64,000 bases of DNA, from assembly GCA_027366635.1 (NCBI GenBank), contig DAHXNE010000012.1:48387-112386 (forward strand). Reading direction: 5' to 3'. A program made the translations under genes and the position numbers. This document shows, in pieces, positions 52,013-61,843 of this stretch; the first letter of the stretch is position 1, and the number at the start of each line of letters is the position of its first letter. The notes under the pieces were generated by a model, which was not told the DNA's origin, did no database searches, and saw nothing but the letters and a program-made list of their open reading frames with translations. Origin of the DNA: Gammaproteobacteria bacterium. GTDB lineage: Bacteria > Pseudomonadota > Gammaproteobacteria > Steroidobacterales > Steroidobacteraceae.

Positions 52013-52395
52013 CAATGCCCCTCGCCACAAGCAGCGTATGTGATGCTATCCCGCGACCATCGTGATTTCGATCGCTCGCCGGTCCGGGCAGTGCGATCAC
52101 GCCAGCGGTTGCGCCAGCCTTCCGGCCACATGGCCCGAGCACAGGATGGCGGACACACCGGCGGGATGTGACCGCACAACGAACGGCCTCATCCCCGCGA
52201 AAAGCCCGTGCATACCCCGGGGCAATGGGTGCTCCGGCCGGCAACTGCGCCAGACGGTGCATACAAATCTGTCGTCGGCGCATGCAGGGCCTGGATCCGG
52301 CGATCACCGCGCCACCGTCCGCGCGCGCTCTGGAGCGCTTACCCGTACTCGGGCAGTGCACAGTGCCGTTCCCGTAACATCCCGCATACCGGGCA
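52013..52395. other. Intergenic region truB-rpsO without a recognisable gene
   Basis: About 380 bases between the truB stop and the rpsO leader. Reading frames here are short or have no protein-like composition, and no tRNA or other structured RNA was recognised. It must contain an rpsO promoter, but no convincing hexamer pair was found. In many relatives rpsO follows truB closely, so the gap is longer than usual. Confidence 0.6.
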
Positions 52396-53274
52396 TCAGG
52401 CGCTGAACAGCCGCTTGGGGCGCACGTTCCCGAAGCCATCGGCCTCTCCAAGGCCGAGGAAGCGTTCTGTCTCGTACAGCCTGACTTTCCCAGCGCCGCC
52501 GGCGCCCGCCCCGATCACCACCGCCTGACCATGCCTGATCCGCGCCGATTGCAGGCTATCCAGGTACACCGCCGGCAGGTGCGCAAGCGGCCAGTCCGCC
52601 GGCAACAACCGCGGCGGCGGCCCCGTCTGGCACGCGAGCTCAATCGATTCCAGAGTCTGCATCGGCTCGCGCTCGAAGGGCTCGACACTGATGCGCCGTA
52701 ACGCCGCAACGTGTCCGCAAGTGCCCAGCGCGCGGGCGATGTCCTCGGCAAGCGTACGCACATACGTGCCCTTGGAGCAGTAGGTCTCGAGATCGATAGT
52801 GTCGTCTTGTCGTGCGAGGAGCCGCAGATCGAAGATCTCGATGGGCCGGGCTTGGCGCTCGACCACCACGCCGGCGCGGGCCAGCTCATAGAGAGGGCGT
52901 CCCCCACGCTTGAGGGCCGAATACATCGGCGGCACCTGGCGCCCAAGTCCCCGGAACGTCTCGAGCACCGCTTCGATACGCTCCGGCGCGAGAACCGGCA
53001 CGCCCGAGCGCTCGACGATCTGCCCTTCGCGGTCGCCGGTGGCCGTACTCACGCCCAACTGGAGAGTGAATCGATAGCACTTGCGGCTAGAGAGAATCTC
53101 GCCGGCGATCTTGGTCGCCTCATCAAGGCAAATCGGCAGCATCCCGGTGGCCAGCGGATCGAGGCTGCCGGCGTGACCGGCCTTCGCTGCCCCGTACAGC
53201 CGCCGCACGCGCTGCAACGCCGCGTTCGACGAAAGCCCGGCGGGCTTGTCGAGCAGGACAATCCCGATGGGCAT
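52396..53274 (-). CDS. truB: tRNA pseudouridine(55) synthase
   Basis: A 292-residue enzyme making pseudouridine 55 in the T-loop. The N-terminus IGIVLLDKPAGLSSNAALQRVRRLYGA is followed by the catalytic motif KAGHAGSLDPLATGMLPICLDEATK (Asp near residue 41). The C-terminal PUA-like domain begins about residue 240 (GQAVVIGAGAGGAGKVRLYETERFLGLGE). It is 5 bases downstream of rbfA. Confidence 0.96.
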   Translation of the reverse strand: MPIGIVLLDKPAGLSSNAALQRVRRLYGAAKAGHAGSLDPLATGMLPICLDEATKIAGEILSSRKCYRFTLQLGVSTATGDREGQIVERSGVPVLAPERIEAVLETFRGLGRQVPPMYSALKRGGRPLYELARAGVVVERQARPIEIFDLRLLARQDDTIDLETYCSKGTYVRTLAEDIARALGTCGHVAALRRISVEPFEREPMQTLESIELACQTGPPPRLLPADWPLAHLPAVYLDSLQSARIRHGQAVVIGAGAGGAGKVRLYETERFLGLGEADGFGNVRPKRLFSA

Positions 53275-53279
53275 CGGCG

Positions 53280-53669
53280 TCAGTGCTTGGCCTGATCTTT
53301 AGCCTGGTCTTTAGCCTGATCCTCGGTCCGTGCCCGATCGATCAGGCCGCTCAGGCGGGCAGCCCGCTCGACGGTGTCGTCGAGGTGGAATTCCAGCCGA
53401 GGCGCATGCCGAAGGCCGAGCTCGCGTCCAACCTGTCCGCGCAGGAATCCGCCTGCTCGGGTCAAACCACGCAGCACCTCGTCGGGAGCGCTTTCGGCGG
53501 CGAAGGGCACGAAATACACGCGGGCAAGCCCGAGATCGGCGGCCAGCCGCACGGCGGTGATGGTGACGTGACCAACCCTCGGATCCTTCACCTCACGGGC
53601 GATCAGCCCCGCAACCACCCGCTGCAATTGCGCCTCGATCTTGCGAGCCCTGGAGTCGGCAGCCCTCAT
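53280..53669 (-). CDS. rbfA: Ribosome-binding factor A
   Basis: A 129-residue 30S maturation factor with a KH-like fold ([45 protein letters not shown], then [26 protein letters not shown]). The ATG at 53669 overlaps the infB stop (ATGA). The C-terminus ends in three tandem copies of a Asp-Gln-Ala-Lys tetrapeptide, encoded by a 12-base repeat. Confidence 0.95.
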   Translation of the reverse strand: MRAADSRARKIEAQLQRVVAGLIAREVKDPRVGHVTITAVRLAADLGLARVYFVPFAAESAPDEVLRGLTRAGGFLRGQVGRELGLRHAPRLEFHLDDTVERAARLSGLIDRARTEDQAKDQAKDQAKH

Positions 53670-56227
53670 TGCAGCGTCCGAGCCACCTCGACGCGCGCGA
53701 AGCACTCGATCTGGTCGTCCGCGCGCACGTCCTGGTAGTTCTTCACGCCGATGCCGCACTCGGTGCCGGCCCGCACCTCGTTGACGTCGTCCTTGAAACG
53801 TCGCAGCGACTCGAGCGCGCCCTCGAAGATAACCACGTTGTCGCGCAACACGCGAATCGGGTTGTTGCGCCGCACGAAGCCCTCGGTGACCAGGCAGCCG
53901 GCCACCACGCCGAACTTGCTCGAGCGGAACACCTCGCGAACCTGCGCTACACCCACGATCTGCTCCTTGATCTCCGGCCGCAGCAATCCGGTCATCATCT
54001 GGCGGACGTCGTCGATAGCTTCGTAGATGATGCTGTAGTAGCGCACTTCGACACCGGTTTCCTTCATCGCCTCGCGCGCACCGGAGTCGGCGCGAACGTT
54101 GAAACCGACGATCAACGCCCCGGAAGCCGCGGCGAGCTGCACATCCGACACCGTGATGCCGCCGAGGCCAGTGGCGATCAGCTTGACCTGCACTTCCTCG
54201 GTCGAGAGCTTCTCGAGCGCCTCGCGCAGCGCCTCGACACTGCCTTGCGCATCACCTTTGACCAGCACCGGGACCACGCCGGCCTTCTGCTCCTGCATCT
54301 GCGAGAACACATCCTCCGCACGGGTCGCCTGCCGGGCGAGCTTCACGTCGCGAGATTTGCTCTGCCGATACATGGCCACTTCCCGTGCCTTGCGCTCGCT
54401 CTCGACCGCCAGAACTTCCTCGCCGGCGTTTGGGGCACCCGAGAGACCGAGGACCACCACCGGCATCGACGGCGGAGCCGCCTCGACCGCATTGCCGTTC
54501 TCGTCGAACAGGGCGCGCACACGCCCGAACTCCGTGCCGGCGATGATCGAATCACCGAGCTTGAGCATGCCTTTCTTGACCAACACCGTGGCAACCGCTC
54601 CCCGCCCCTTCTCAAGGCTCGACTCGATGACCACGCCGCTGGCGAGCCCCGTTCTCGGCGCACGCAGCTCGAGCACTTCCGCCTGCAGCAGTACCGCCTC
54701 GATCAGCGCGTCGATCCCCTCGCCGGAGTGCGCCGACACATTGACGAACATGTTCTCCCCGCCCCATGCCTCGGGAATCACACCCTGCTTGGCCAGCTCA
54801 TTGCGCACCCGGTCGGGATCCGCATCGCTCTTGTCGATCTTGTTGACCGCGACCACGATCGGCACGTCCGCGGCACGTGCATGCTGGATCGCCTCGACGG
54901 TCTGCGGCATGACTCCGTCGTCAGCAGCCACAACGAGAATGACCACGTCGGTGGCCTTCGCGCCGCGCGCGCGCATCGCGGTGAAGGCCGCGTGGCCTGG
55001 TGTGTCGATGAAAGTCACCACACCCTTGGGCGTCTCCACGTGATAAGCGCCCACGTGCTGCGTAATGCCGCCTGCCTCGCCGGCGGCCACCTTGGTGCGC
55101 CGAATGTAATCGAGCAGCGAGGTCTTGCCGTGATCGACATGGCCCATCACGGTCACGACCGGCGGTCGCGCCTCCAGCTGTTCGGTCTCGGCTTGCTCGC
55201 CTTGCAGCCCCGCTTCGATCTGATCCTCCTGAATCAGTTTGGCGGTATGACCGAGCTCCTCGACCACCAGCACCGCCGTGTCCCGATCGAGCGACTGATT
55301 GATGGTGGCCATCACCCCCATGTTCATGAGCGCCTTGATGACCATCGGTGCCTTGACCGCCATCTTCTGGGCCAGATCGCCCACGGTGATGGTCTCGCCG
55401 ATGCTCACCTGGTGCACCAGCGGAGCCGTGGGCTTCTCGAATCCATGACGCGTCTCCGCCGCACCACGCACCGTGCGTGACTTGATCGGGCGGCGCTTCT
55501 TGAATCGCGAGCTGACGTCGGAGGCGACATGCAGCTCCTCGCGCCCATAGCGCGTGTGCTTGTCATCGGGCGCGGGGCGATGGACCCCGGGGGCCGCTGG
55601 GCGCGCTGCTGCGGGCGGCTCCTTGGCCTTCGGGGCCGGCTCGGCCGGCGGATCGTTGCGGCTCTGGCGATCGAGCGCCTCACGCTCGCGGCGCGCCTGT
55701 TCCTGCTGCGCCCGCTCCTGCGCCTCTCGGCGCGCATCTTCCTGGGCGCGATTGCGGGCGGCCTCTTCTTCGACGCGGCGTCGATTCTCCGCCTCGATCC
55801 GCTCGTGCTCGCGGCGCTCGTGCTCGATCCGTTCCTGCTCGAGCCGCTCGGCCTCCTCTGCCTCGCGGCGCTTCTGTTCGATCTCGTCGTGCTGCTTGCG
55901 CGCCTGTTGCTCGAGCACGTCACGTTTGATGTAGGTGCGCTTAGTCCGCACTTCCACGTTCACCGTGCGCGAGCGGCCCTGCGCGCTGGCGAGCCTCAGC
56001 TCGCTTTGCGTCTTGCGTTTGAGGGTGATACGACGGGGCGCGGCATCGCCGTCCTTGCCCGCTCCGTGGCTGCGGCGCAAATGGGTGAGCAGCTCGAGCT
56101 TCGCGTCGTCGCTGATGTGATCGTCCGGTCCGTTGACCACAATGCCCGCTTGATCGAGTTGCACGAGCAACCGATCCACTGGCACCTTCAGTACTTCCGC
56201 GAACTGCGCTACGGTCACTTCCGCCAT
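53666..56227 (-). CDS. infB: Translation initiation factor IF-2
   Basis: An 853-residue initiation GTPase. It has one IF2N module at the N-terminus (residues 1-50), a long highly charged Glu/Arg helical region (about 100-200) and a conserved linker. The G domain has G1 [16 protein letters not shown]3 [15 protein letters not shown] and G4 [13 protein letters not shown] (about 350-520). Domains II, III and the fMet-tRNA-binding C2 domain follow. It lies in the canonical rimP-nusA-infB-rbfA-truB order. Confidence 0.97.
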   Translation of the reverse strand: MAEVTVAQFAEVLKVPVDRLLVQLDQAGIVVNGPDDHISDDAKLELLTHLRRSHGAGKDGDAAPRRITLKRKTQSELRLASAQGRSRTVNVEVRTKRTYIKRDVLEQQARKQHDEIEQKRREAEEAERLEQERIEHERREHERIEAENRRRVEEEAARNRAQEDARREAQERAQQEQARREREALDRQSRNDPPAEPAPKAKEPPAAARPAAPGVHRPAPDDKHTRYGREELHVASDVSSRFKKRRPIKSRTVRGAAETRHGFEKPTAPLVHQVSIGETITVGDLAQKMAVKAPMVIKALMNMGVMATINQSLDRDTAVLVVEELGHTAKLIQEDQIEAGLQGEQAETEQLEARPPVVTVMGHVDHGKTSLLDYIRRTKVAAGEAGGITQHVGAYHVETPKGVVTFIDTPGHAAFTAMRARGAKATDVVILVVAADDGVMPQTVEAIQHARAADVPIVVAVNKIDKSDADPDRVRNELAKQGVIPEAWGGENMFVNVSAHSGEGIDALIEAVLLQAEVLELRAPRTGLASGVVIESSLEKGRGAVATVLVKKGMLKLGDSIIAGTEFGRVRALFDENGNAVEAAPPSMPVVVLGLSGAPNAGEEVLAVESERKAREVAMYRQSKSRDVKLARQATRAEDVFSQMQEQKAGVVPVLVKGDAQGSVEALREALEKLSTEEVQVKLIATGLGGITVSDVQLAAASGALIVGFNVRADSGAREAMKETGVEVRYYSIIYEAIDDVRQMMTGLLRPEIKEQIVGVAQVREVFRSSKFGVVAGCLVTEGFVRRNNPIRVLRDNVVIFEGALESLRRFKDDVNEVRAGTECGIGVKNYQDVRADDQIECFARVEVARTLQ

Positions 56228-56246
56228 ACGTCTTGCACCCTTAAGG

Positions 56247-57743
56247 TCAGTTGCTGGGCGCGAACCAGGGCGCCCGCGCTGTCATGATGAGCTTGCCCGC
56301 CTCTTCCGGCGCCAATCCCTCGATATCGTTCAGGTCGTCGATCGACTGCTCGGCGAGTTCCTCACGCGTGCGTACCCCGCGGCGCGCCAGCGCCAGCGCC
56401 AGATCGGGGCTCATGCCCTCGAGCAGCAACAGATCGTCGGCGGGCATCGACTGATCCAGCGATTCCTCGCTGGCGATCGCCTGAGTCAAGAGCACGTCGC
56501 GCGCACGGTTGCGCAGCTCTTTGACGATCCCCGAGTCGAACTCGGCGATCGAGGCGAGCTCCCCCTGTGGAACGTAGGCGATCTCCTCGATGGTCGAGAA
56601 GCCCTCCTGCGCCAGAATGGTCGCCACGTCCTCGTCGACATCAAGCTGCTTCATGAACAGCTGAACCAATGACTTGGCCTCGCTGTCGCTCTTGGTCTCG
56701 GCATCGGACTCGGTCATCACGTTCAACTCCCAGCCGGTCAATTGGCTGGCCAGGCGGATGTTCTGGCCACCACGGCCGATCGCCTGGGACAACTTGTCCT
56801 CGGCCACCGCGATGTCCATGCTGTGAGCATCCTCGTCGACGACGATGGAGAGAACCTCGGCGGGCGACATGGCGTTGATGACAAACTGAGCCGGGTTCTC
56901 ATCGTGGGGAATGATGTCGACACGCTCGCCGGCGATCTCGTTGGAGACCGCCTGCACGCGCGACCCACGCATGCCAACGCAGGCACCGACCGGGTCGATG
57001 CGCGCATCGGTGCTGCGTACGGCGATCTTGGCGCGCACGCCCGGATCACGCGCCGCGGCGAGGATATGGATCAGTCCCTGACCGACCTCGGGGACCTCCA
57101 GCTTGAACAGTTCGATCAGAAACTCCGGCGCGGTGCGGGTCAAAAACAGCTGCGGGCCACGCGGCTCGGAGCGCACCTCGCGCAGAAACGCCTTGATGCG
57201 GTCCTGGGCCTTGACCTGCTCGCGCGGAATCATGTCGGTTCGCGGCACGAAACCCTCGGCATTCGAGCCGAGATCGATGTAGAGCCCGTTGCGGTCGACC
57301 CGCTTCACGACGCCGCTGAGGAGCGTGCCGACGCGGTCGCGGTAGGCGTCCACCACCTGTCGCCGCTCGGCTTCGCGCACTTTCTGCACGATGACCTGCT
57401 TGGCCTGTTGGGCGGCGATGCGCCCGAAGGCGACCGACTCGATCGGCTGCTCGACGAACCCGTCGATCTGCGCGTTCGGATCCAGATCACGCGCATCATC
57501 GAGACGCAGCTCCCGATCCGGCGCCTGCAGCTCGGTGGAATCGTCGGCGAACACCTTCCACCGGCGGAACGTGTCGTAATCGCCGCTGCGCCGGTCGATC
57601 GCCACCCGCACGTCACACTCCTCGCCGTGCTTGCGGCGCGTCGCGGCGGCAAGCGCGGCCTCGAGCGCCTCGAAAATCACATCTTTGTCGACGCCCTTCT
57701 CATTCGAGACGGCATCGACAACCATCAGGATTTCCTTGTTCAC
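56247..57743 (-). CDS. nusA: Transcription termination/antitermination factor NusA
   Basis: A 498-residue RNA-polymerase elongation factor with the RNAP-binding N-domain ([27 protein letters not shown]), S1 domain (about 135-200), two KH domains ([51 protein letters not shown]) and two C-terminal acidic repeats (about 365-495). The start is GTG at 57743, with AGAGG about eight bases upstream. NusA regulates its own operon by attenuation in E. coli; see the terminators upstream of rimP. Confidence 0.96.
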   Translation of the reverse strand: MNKEILMVVDAVSNEKGVDKDVIFEALEAALAAATRRKHGEECDVRVAIDRRSGDYDTFRRWKVFADDSTELQAPDRELRLDDARDLDPNAQIDGFVEQPIESVAFGRIAAQQAKQVIVQKVREAERRQVVDAYRDRVGTLLSGVVKRVDRNGLYIDLGSNAEGFVPRTDMIPREQVKAQDRIKAFLREVRSEPRGPQLFLTRTAPEFLIELFKLEVPEVGQGLIHILAAARDPGVRAKIAVRSTDARIDPVGACVGMRGSRVQAVSNEIAGERVDIIPHDENPAQFVINAMSPAEVLSIVVDEDAHSMDIAVAEDKLSQAIGRGGQNIRLASQLTGWELNVMTESDAETKSDSEAKSLVQLFMKQLDVDEDVATILAQEGFSTIEEIAYVPQGELASIAEFDSGIVKELRNRARDVLLTQAIASEESLDQSMPADDLLLLEGMSPDLALALARRGVRTREELAEQSIDDLNDIEGLAPEEAGKLIMTARAPWFAPSN

Positions 57744-57785
57744 TGCTGTTACCTCTGAACCTGTCGCCACCGCGCGCAACGCCGA

Positions 57786-58238
57786 TCAACCCGCCAGTCT
57801 GGCTTTGGCCAACTCTTCATAACGTACCGCCACATGCTCGCCGTCAACGTCAAGCTCGATCCCCGCCTCCCCGGCCGCCACCAGCGTGCCGGTATAGCGG
57901 CGCCGGCCCGCGCGCGACGTCGCGAGCTCGACCAGCACCCGCTGACCGGCGAATCGCTCGAAGTGCTCGCGCGTGCGCAACACCCGGTCGAATCCCGGCG
58001 AGGACACCTCCAGCGTGTAGGCCGTGGGAATCGGGTCCTCGACATCGAGCAGGGCCGAAACCTCGCGGCTGACGCGCTCGCAATCCTCAATCCCCACGCC
58101 GCCGGGCCGGTCGATGTACAACCGCACGAGCGCGTTGCCGCGTCCGGGACCGTACTCCAAATCAACCAACTCGCAGCCCAACCGCCCGGTCAACGGCTCA
58201 ATGAGGGCGATCAGCCGCTCACGCAATGTCGCCGACAT
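57786..58238 (-). CDS. rimP: Ribosome maturation factor RimP
   Basis: A 150-residue 30S assembly factor. It contains the family pattern ALIEPLTGRLGCELVDLEYGPGRGNALVRLYIDRPGGVGIEDCERVSREVSALLDVEDPI and YTLEVSSPGFDRVLRTREHFERFAG. The ATG at 58238 has GGAG about ten bases upstream. It is the first gene of the nusA-infB operon, 42 bases before nusA. Confidence 0.95.
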   Translation of the reverse strand: MSATLRERLIALIEPLTGRLGCELVDLEYGPGRGNALVRLYIDRPGGVGIEDCERVSREVSALLDVEDPIPTAYTLEVSSPGFDRVLRTREHFERFAGQRVLVELATSRAGRRRYTGTLVAAGEAGIELDVDGEHVAVRYEELAKARLAG

Positions 58239-58261
58239 CGATCCGCTCCCGTAACCTAGCC

Positions 58262-58291
58262 CCAAAAATGCAAAACGGGCCACCGGGCCCG
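58262..58291 (-). terminator. Terminator-like hairpin just upstream of rimP
   Basis: A 6-base-pair GC stem with a 4-base loop (58276-58291), followed on the minus strand by TTTTGCATTTTT. It ends only 24 bases before the rimP start, so it would act as an attenuator on any transcript entering from upstream. Confidence 0.65.
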
Positions 58292-58349
58292 CCCAGCCAG
58301 AGCAACGGGCACCACCCCTGAGTGCAACGCCCGCTTGTCGGCCGCCCAA

Positions 58350-58452
58350 AAAGCAAAAAGCCCCTCGGGGGGCTTTCTGGCTGTCACGCTGTCGGGGCGC
58401 TCACCCGAGGGGCACAGCCGCTCCTGTCTCCGCAGCCGAGGCCCGCGAAGCA
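58350..58452 (-). ncRNA. Candidate short leader RNA / small RNA upstream of rimP
   Basis: About 100 bases bounded by a promoter-like sequence (58458-58487) and a strong terminator (58357-58376) on the minus strand. No open reading frame of note and no known family (initiator tRNA, 4.5S, 6S) was recognised. It could be a free small RNA or the prematurely ended leader of the rimP-nusA-infB transcript. In E. coli the comparable place holds an initiator tRNA gene. Confidence 0.4.
58357..58376 (-). terminator. Strong intrinsic terminator, minus strand
   Basis: A perfect 8-base-pair stem closed by a 4-base loop (58357-58364 with 58369-58376), followed on the minus strand by two T-runs, CTTTTTGCTTTTT. 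It is the best intrinsic terminator in the window and has no protein gene just upstream of it. Confidence 0.8.
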
Positions 58453-58457
58453 GGTGC

Positions 58458-58487
58458 ATTGTACGCTCAAGACCCCCTGCGCTGGAA
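58458..58487 (-). promoter_or_regulatory. Candidate sigma70 promoter for the rimP leader
   Basis: On the minus strand, TTCCAG (58482-58487), an 18-base spacer and TACAAT (58458-58463). The -10 has five of six consensus bases. Transcription would begin about 58451 and meet the terminator at 58376 within roughly 75-100 bases. Confidence 0.5.
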
Positions 58488-58781
58488 GGCTTTTTTTCCC
58501 GTCACCGTCCCCCCCTTGCCGGCACCTGTCCTGCCGTCAGGCACCCCGCCAGCGGCCCACCGCAGCCCATGCCCCCACCCCCGCGACTTTCGCTCCTTGG
58601 GGGCATCGGCGCATCGGCGCGCCTCACGACCGTTCGCCCCTGGAGTTGCGCGCACTCGGCCTCGCATCGTGCTATGAAGCTCTGGAGCGCTCGGGCTGAT
58701 TCCTGTCGCACCACCCGACGCGGGCGCCGGCCAATGGCTCGAGCGCTCGCCGCTATCGCGGTTCACCCCGAGGAGCCGATA
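58488..58781. other. Intergenic region upstream of sdaA
   Basis: About 290 bases between the minus-strand leader promoter and the sdaA start. There is a run of seven T at 58491-58497 and several G/C-rich inverted segments. Frames that stay open here are Arg/Pro/Ala-rich without protein-like features. The sdaA promoter should lie here but was not identified. Confidence 0.5.
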
Positions 58782-60197
58782 ATGGCGTATCAGGAGCGCA
58801 ACGCCATCGCGCTCGGGGGAGATCGGGGCATGTCGCTCAGCGTGTTCGACATCTTCAAGGTCGGCATCGGACCTTCCAGCTCGCACACCATGGGCCCGAT
58901 GCGGGCAGCGTGTCAGTTTGCGCGCGATCTGGAGCAGTCCCGTCTGGTCGCGGCGCTCGAGACGGTCACGGTGCGCCTATACGGATCGCTGGCACTCACC
59001 GGGCTCGGCCACGGCACCGATCGGGCAATACTCTTGGGACTGACGGGCGCGCTACCCGAGTCGGTCGATCCGGACGCCATTGAGCCCACTGTGCAGCGCA
59101 TCCGCACCAGCGGCCGCATCGCGCTTCTCGGAACTTACCAGATCGCCTTCGATGAGCGTGCGCACTTGCTGTTTCTGCGTGGCGAGCGGCTTCCTCAACA
59201 TCCAAACGGCATGCGTTTTACCGCCGCGGGGGTCGGCGGCGCGCTGCTTTGCGAGCAGGAGTACTACTCGATCGGCGGGGGCTTCATCGTGCGCGCCGGA
59301 GCAGACAGGGCGCAGGAAGCCGGCGGCCCCGCGGACATCCCCTATCCCTTCTCGAGCGCGCGCGAGCTGCTGAGTCAGTGCCGCAACAACGGCCTGGAGA
59401 TCTTCGAGCTCATGCTCGCCAACGAATGTACGCGCTCGAGCGAGGCCAGTGTCCGCGCCGGCCTCGAGCACATCTGGAGCGTGATGCAGGCCTGCGTCGA
59501 GCGCGGCTTCAGACAGAACGGCGTGCTGCCCGGACCGCTGAAAGTGCGGCGCCGTGCTCCAAAGCTGTACCGCCAGCTGACCGAAAGCGCAACGGCTCGG
59601 CCCCTGGACGCGCTCGACTGGGTCGACGCGTTTGCCCTGGCGGTGAACGAGGAAAACGCCGCCGGCGGGCGCGTGGTCACCGCGCCAACCAACGGCGCGG
59701 CAGGCATAGTCCCCGCCGTGCTGCATTTCTACCGCCGCTTCGAGCCGGGTGCCAGCGACCAGGGCGTGCTGCGTTTCCTGCTCACCGCCGGCGCGATCGG
59801 CATGCTCTACAAGCAGAACGCGTCGATCTCGGGAGCCGAAATGGGCTGTCAAGGCGAGGTCGGCGTAGCCTGCTCGATGGCCGCGGGTGCCCTGGTGGCG
59901 GCCTTGCAGGGCAGCAACGAGCAGATCGAGAACGCGGCGGAAATCGGCATGGAGCACAATCTCGGCCTGACCTGTGATCCGGTCGGCGGGCTGGTGCAGA
60001 TTCCGTGCATCGAGCGCAATGCCATGGGCGCAGTGAAGGCCATCAATGCCGCGCGGCTCGCCATGCGCGGCGACGGGAACCACAAGGTGTCCCTGGACCA
60101 CGTAATCCTGACCATGCGCCAGACCGGCACGGACATGTCCACGATCTACAAGGAAACCTCACAGGGAGGATTGGCGGTCAACTTCACCGAATGCTGA
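58782..60197 (+). CDS. sdaA: L-serine ammonia-lyase (iron-sulfur type)
   Basis: Deaminates serine to pyruvate; the single-chain Fe-S dehydratase form. The N-terminal signature is [21 protein letters not shown]. The 4Fe-4S cluster cysteines lie in the C-terminal half, in [16 protein letters not shown] and [19 protein letters not shown]. The ATG at 58782 has AGGAG at six bases and gives 471 residues. An ATG at 58830 gives the family-typical MSLSVFD start and also has a GGAG. Serine synthesis (serA, serC) and breakdown are both encoded in this window. Confidence 0.94.
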   Translation: MAYQERNAIALGGDRGMSLSVFDIFKVGIGPSSSHTMGPMRAACQFARDLEQSRLVAALETVTVRLYGSLALTGLGHGTDRAILLGLTGALPESVDPDAIEPTVQRIRTSGRIALLGTYQIAFDERAHLLFLRGERLPQHPNGMRFTAAGVGGALLCEQEYYSIGGGFIVRAGADRAQEAGGPADIPYPFSSARELLSQCRNNGLEIFELMLANECTRSSEASVRAGLEHIWSVMQACVERGFRQNGVLPGPLKVRRRAPKLYRQLTESATARPLDALDWVDAFALAVNEENAAGGRVVTAPTNGAAGIVPAVLHFYRRFEPGASDQGVLRFLLTAGAIGMLYKQNASISGAEMGCQGEVGVACSMAAGALVAALQGSNEQIENAAEIGMEHNLGLTCDPVGGLVQIPCIERNAMGAVKAINAARLAMRGDGNHKVSLDHVILTMRQTGTDMSTIYKETSQGGLAVNFTEC

Positions 60198-60339
60198 GCG
60201 CAACAGGCCGCCCGCCGCGCTCGATCCCCGACGGACTTCCACGACGCCGCCAACAGGGGCCAGACAACGCCGGAAGAGCGATTCCGGGCACCGCTATCGA
60301 CTCCGCGGCGCCTGGTTTGCCGTGCCCGCGCGTGCCTCG
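60198..60339. other. Convergent gap sdaA / diguanylate cyclase
   Basis: 142 bases between two stop codons. No gene or clear terminator hairpin was seen. Confidence 0.5.
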
Positions 60340-61368
60340 TTATTGCGACTTGCCATCGGCCGCCACCGAGACGCGATTGCGTCCGGCGCTCTTGGCCTCA
60401 TACAGCGCCGAATCCGCCCGGTGACGCAACGTCTCGAGCGTATCGCCGGCGCGCGCGACCGCCGCGCCGATCGACAGGGTCACATCGCCCGCGAACTGAG
60501 CTCCGTCGGGATGCACGATCAGCATGCGCTGCGCCGCAGAGCGGATCGTCTCCGCCAGCGCCGCCGCCGCGGCCAGCGATTTGCCGCGCACGAGCACGGC
60601 GAACTCGTCCCCGCCGATGCGCGCGGCCAGATCGTCGCCGGCCAGCTGCTCGCGCAGGATCCCGGCCACTTTCACCAGCACTTTGTCGCCGACCACATGG
60701 CCGTGTGTATCGTTGACGCGCTTGAAATAATCGATGTCGATGGCCAACAGTGCCACGTGCATCAGCCCGTCCGGGTCGTCCTCGCCGTCGATCGCACGAC
60801 GCAGACCATTGAGATTGGCCAGCTGGGTCAGCGGATCGCGCTGCGGCTCGGTATGCGCGCGCTCGAGCCGCTCAACGATGTCGACGAGCTGTTCGCGCTG
60901 CCTGAGGAGCTGGGCGTGCAAGGCGCTCAGCCGCGGGCACACCTGCTCGGCCTGGGCAAGCAGGCTGCCGACCAGCGCGGGCACCGCATCGCCGTCCGGC
61001 TCCGCCAACTGCTGCACCGCCGCAGCGAGCGTCTGGGTGAAATGCCTCAGAGCCCCTTCGGCATCGGCAGTGTCCTGTTCGGTGCGCCCAATCAGCTCGC
61101 GCAGATCCCGCTGCGCCAGCTCGAACAACTCCACGTCGCGGGCGGCGATGTGCAGTGCATGCAGACGCCGGACATCGGCGTCCGAGACTGGCGAGGACGA
61201 CACCAGGAGCTTCTCCAGATCCTGGCTCAGCGGAGGATTGAGTTGCGCAGCATGCTCGTACCAGACCATGTAGCTCAGCGGATGGTACCCGGCTGGGTGC
61301 GGCGACATCAGCTGCAGCACGCGCCGGAGAATCTCGGCGCTTTCTTCCCTCGATTGCTGGTAAAGCAT
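60340..61368 (-). CDS. GGDEF diguanylate cyclase, soluble
   Basis: A 342-residue enzyme that should make cyclic-di-GMP. The N-terminal 170 residues are helical, with no membrane segment, and begin with a pattern (MSPHPAGYHPLSYMVWYEHAAQLNPPL) seen in a family of soluble proteobacterial cyclases. The GGDEF domain (about 175-338) has DPLTQLANLNGLRR and an intact catalytic RIGGDEF near 250-256. The product-inhibition I-site is missing: the Arg of RxxD is Ala (AGDD). The start is preceded by an AT-rich segment likely to contain the promoter. Confidence 0.92.
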   Translation of the reverse strand: MLYQQSREESAEILRRVLQLMSPHPAGYHPLSYMVWYEHAAQLNPPLSQDLEKLLVSSSPVSDADVRRLHALHIAARDVELFELAQRDLRELIGRTEQDTADAEGALRHFTQTLAAAVQQLAEPDGDAVPALVGSLLAQAEQVCPRLSALHAQLLRQREQLVDIVERLERAHTEPQRDPLTQLANLNGLRRAIDGEDDPDGLMHVALLAIDIDYFKRVNDTHGHVVGDKVLVKVAGILREQLAGDDLAARIGGDEFAVLVRGKSLAAAAALAETIRSAAQRMLIVHPDGAQFAGDVTLSIGAAVARAGDTLETLRHRADSALYEAKSAGRNRVSVAADGKSQ

Positions 61369-61441
61369 GCGGCTAAATAGGCGTGGCCTTTATTTTACTT
61401 ATTGTAATGTAGCGGCGCGCACCTGTCGCTGCACTCGCGGC

Positions 61442-61482
61442 GCCGTCAGCGCCGCCGCAAATGCCGCGGCGGCGTTGACGGC
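61442..61482. terminator. Long hairpin downstream of csrA
   Basis: A 17-base-pair stem with one G-U pair (61442-61458 with 61466-61482) and a 7-base loop, located 74 bases after the csrA stop and before the cyclase gene. No T-run follows in either direction, so it may end or stabilise the csrA message rather than terminate by itself. Confidence 0.5.
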
Positions 61483-61555
61483 TGAACGGTCGACTTACCG
61501 ATGAAGCATACTGGGCGCCGCGCCCTCCCCACCCGCGCAGTCGCCCAGGGATGTG

Positions 61556-61789
61556 TCAGACGCTCGACGGCGCGAAGCTCGGTACGGCTTTCGCCGTCTC
61601 GCCATTCACTGCGTCGGCGGCGCGCTGCTCGCGCTTGATCCGCTCGTAAATCTCTTCCCGATGCACGGCCACGTGCTTGGGCGCATTGATACCGATGCGC
61701 ACTTGGTTGCCCTTGACGCCGAGCACCGTGATCGTGACGTCATCCCCAATCATCACGGTCTCCCCGACTCGCCTTGTAAGAATGAGCAT
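61556..61789 (-). CDS. csrA: Carbon storage regulator CsrA
   Basis: A 77-residue RNA-binding translational regulator recognising GGA motifs. The core is complete: [51 protein letters not shown], including the RNA-contacting residues at both ends. The tail after residue 55 is longer than E. coli CsrA (61 residues). Its own message has an AGAGAGGA Shine-Dalgarno region with GGA, a possible autoregulation site. Confidence 0.97.
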   Translation of the reverse strand: MLILTRRVGETVMIGDDVTITVLGVKGNQVRIGINAPKHVAVHREEIYERIKREQRAADAVNGETAKAVPSFAPSSV

Positions 61790-61809
61790 CTGCTGGTCCT
61801 CTCTAGGTG

Positions 61810-61838
61810 TTTATGGTCCAAAACTACAATCGATCCAA
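61810..61838 (-). promoter_or_regulatory. Candidate sigma70 promoter of csrA
   Basis: On the minus strand, TTGGAT (61833-61838), 17-base spacer, CATAAA (61810-61815). It lies about 20 bases before the csrA start, in the short gap after the FecR gene, which would give a very short leader. Confidence 0.45.
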
Positions 61839-61843
61839 ACGGC

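Noticed and set aside
51984..52451. 155-codon minus-strand frame between truB and rpsO
   Set aside because: It overlaps the end of truB in another frame, has scattered Cys and Arg and no domain; treated as chance.
53669..55480. 603-codon plus-strand frame opposite infB
   Set aside because: Antisense of the conserved IF-2 G domain; His/Asp/Arg-rich shadow composition.
58350..58452. Initiator tRNA, 4.5S RNA or 6S RNA upstream of rimP
   Set aside because: No acceptor stem/T-loop, no GGAAGCAGCC-type SRP loop and no long rod structure were found.
58335..58781. Long in-frame N-terminal extension of sdaA
   Set aside because: The extra 149 residues are Arg/Pro/Ala-rich, run through the rimP leader terminator and lack a start signal, while AGGAG precedes the ATG at 58782.
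61442..61482. Repeat element (REP/BIME-like)
   Set aside because: Only one copy was noticed in the window, so it is treated as a local hairpin.
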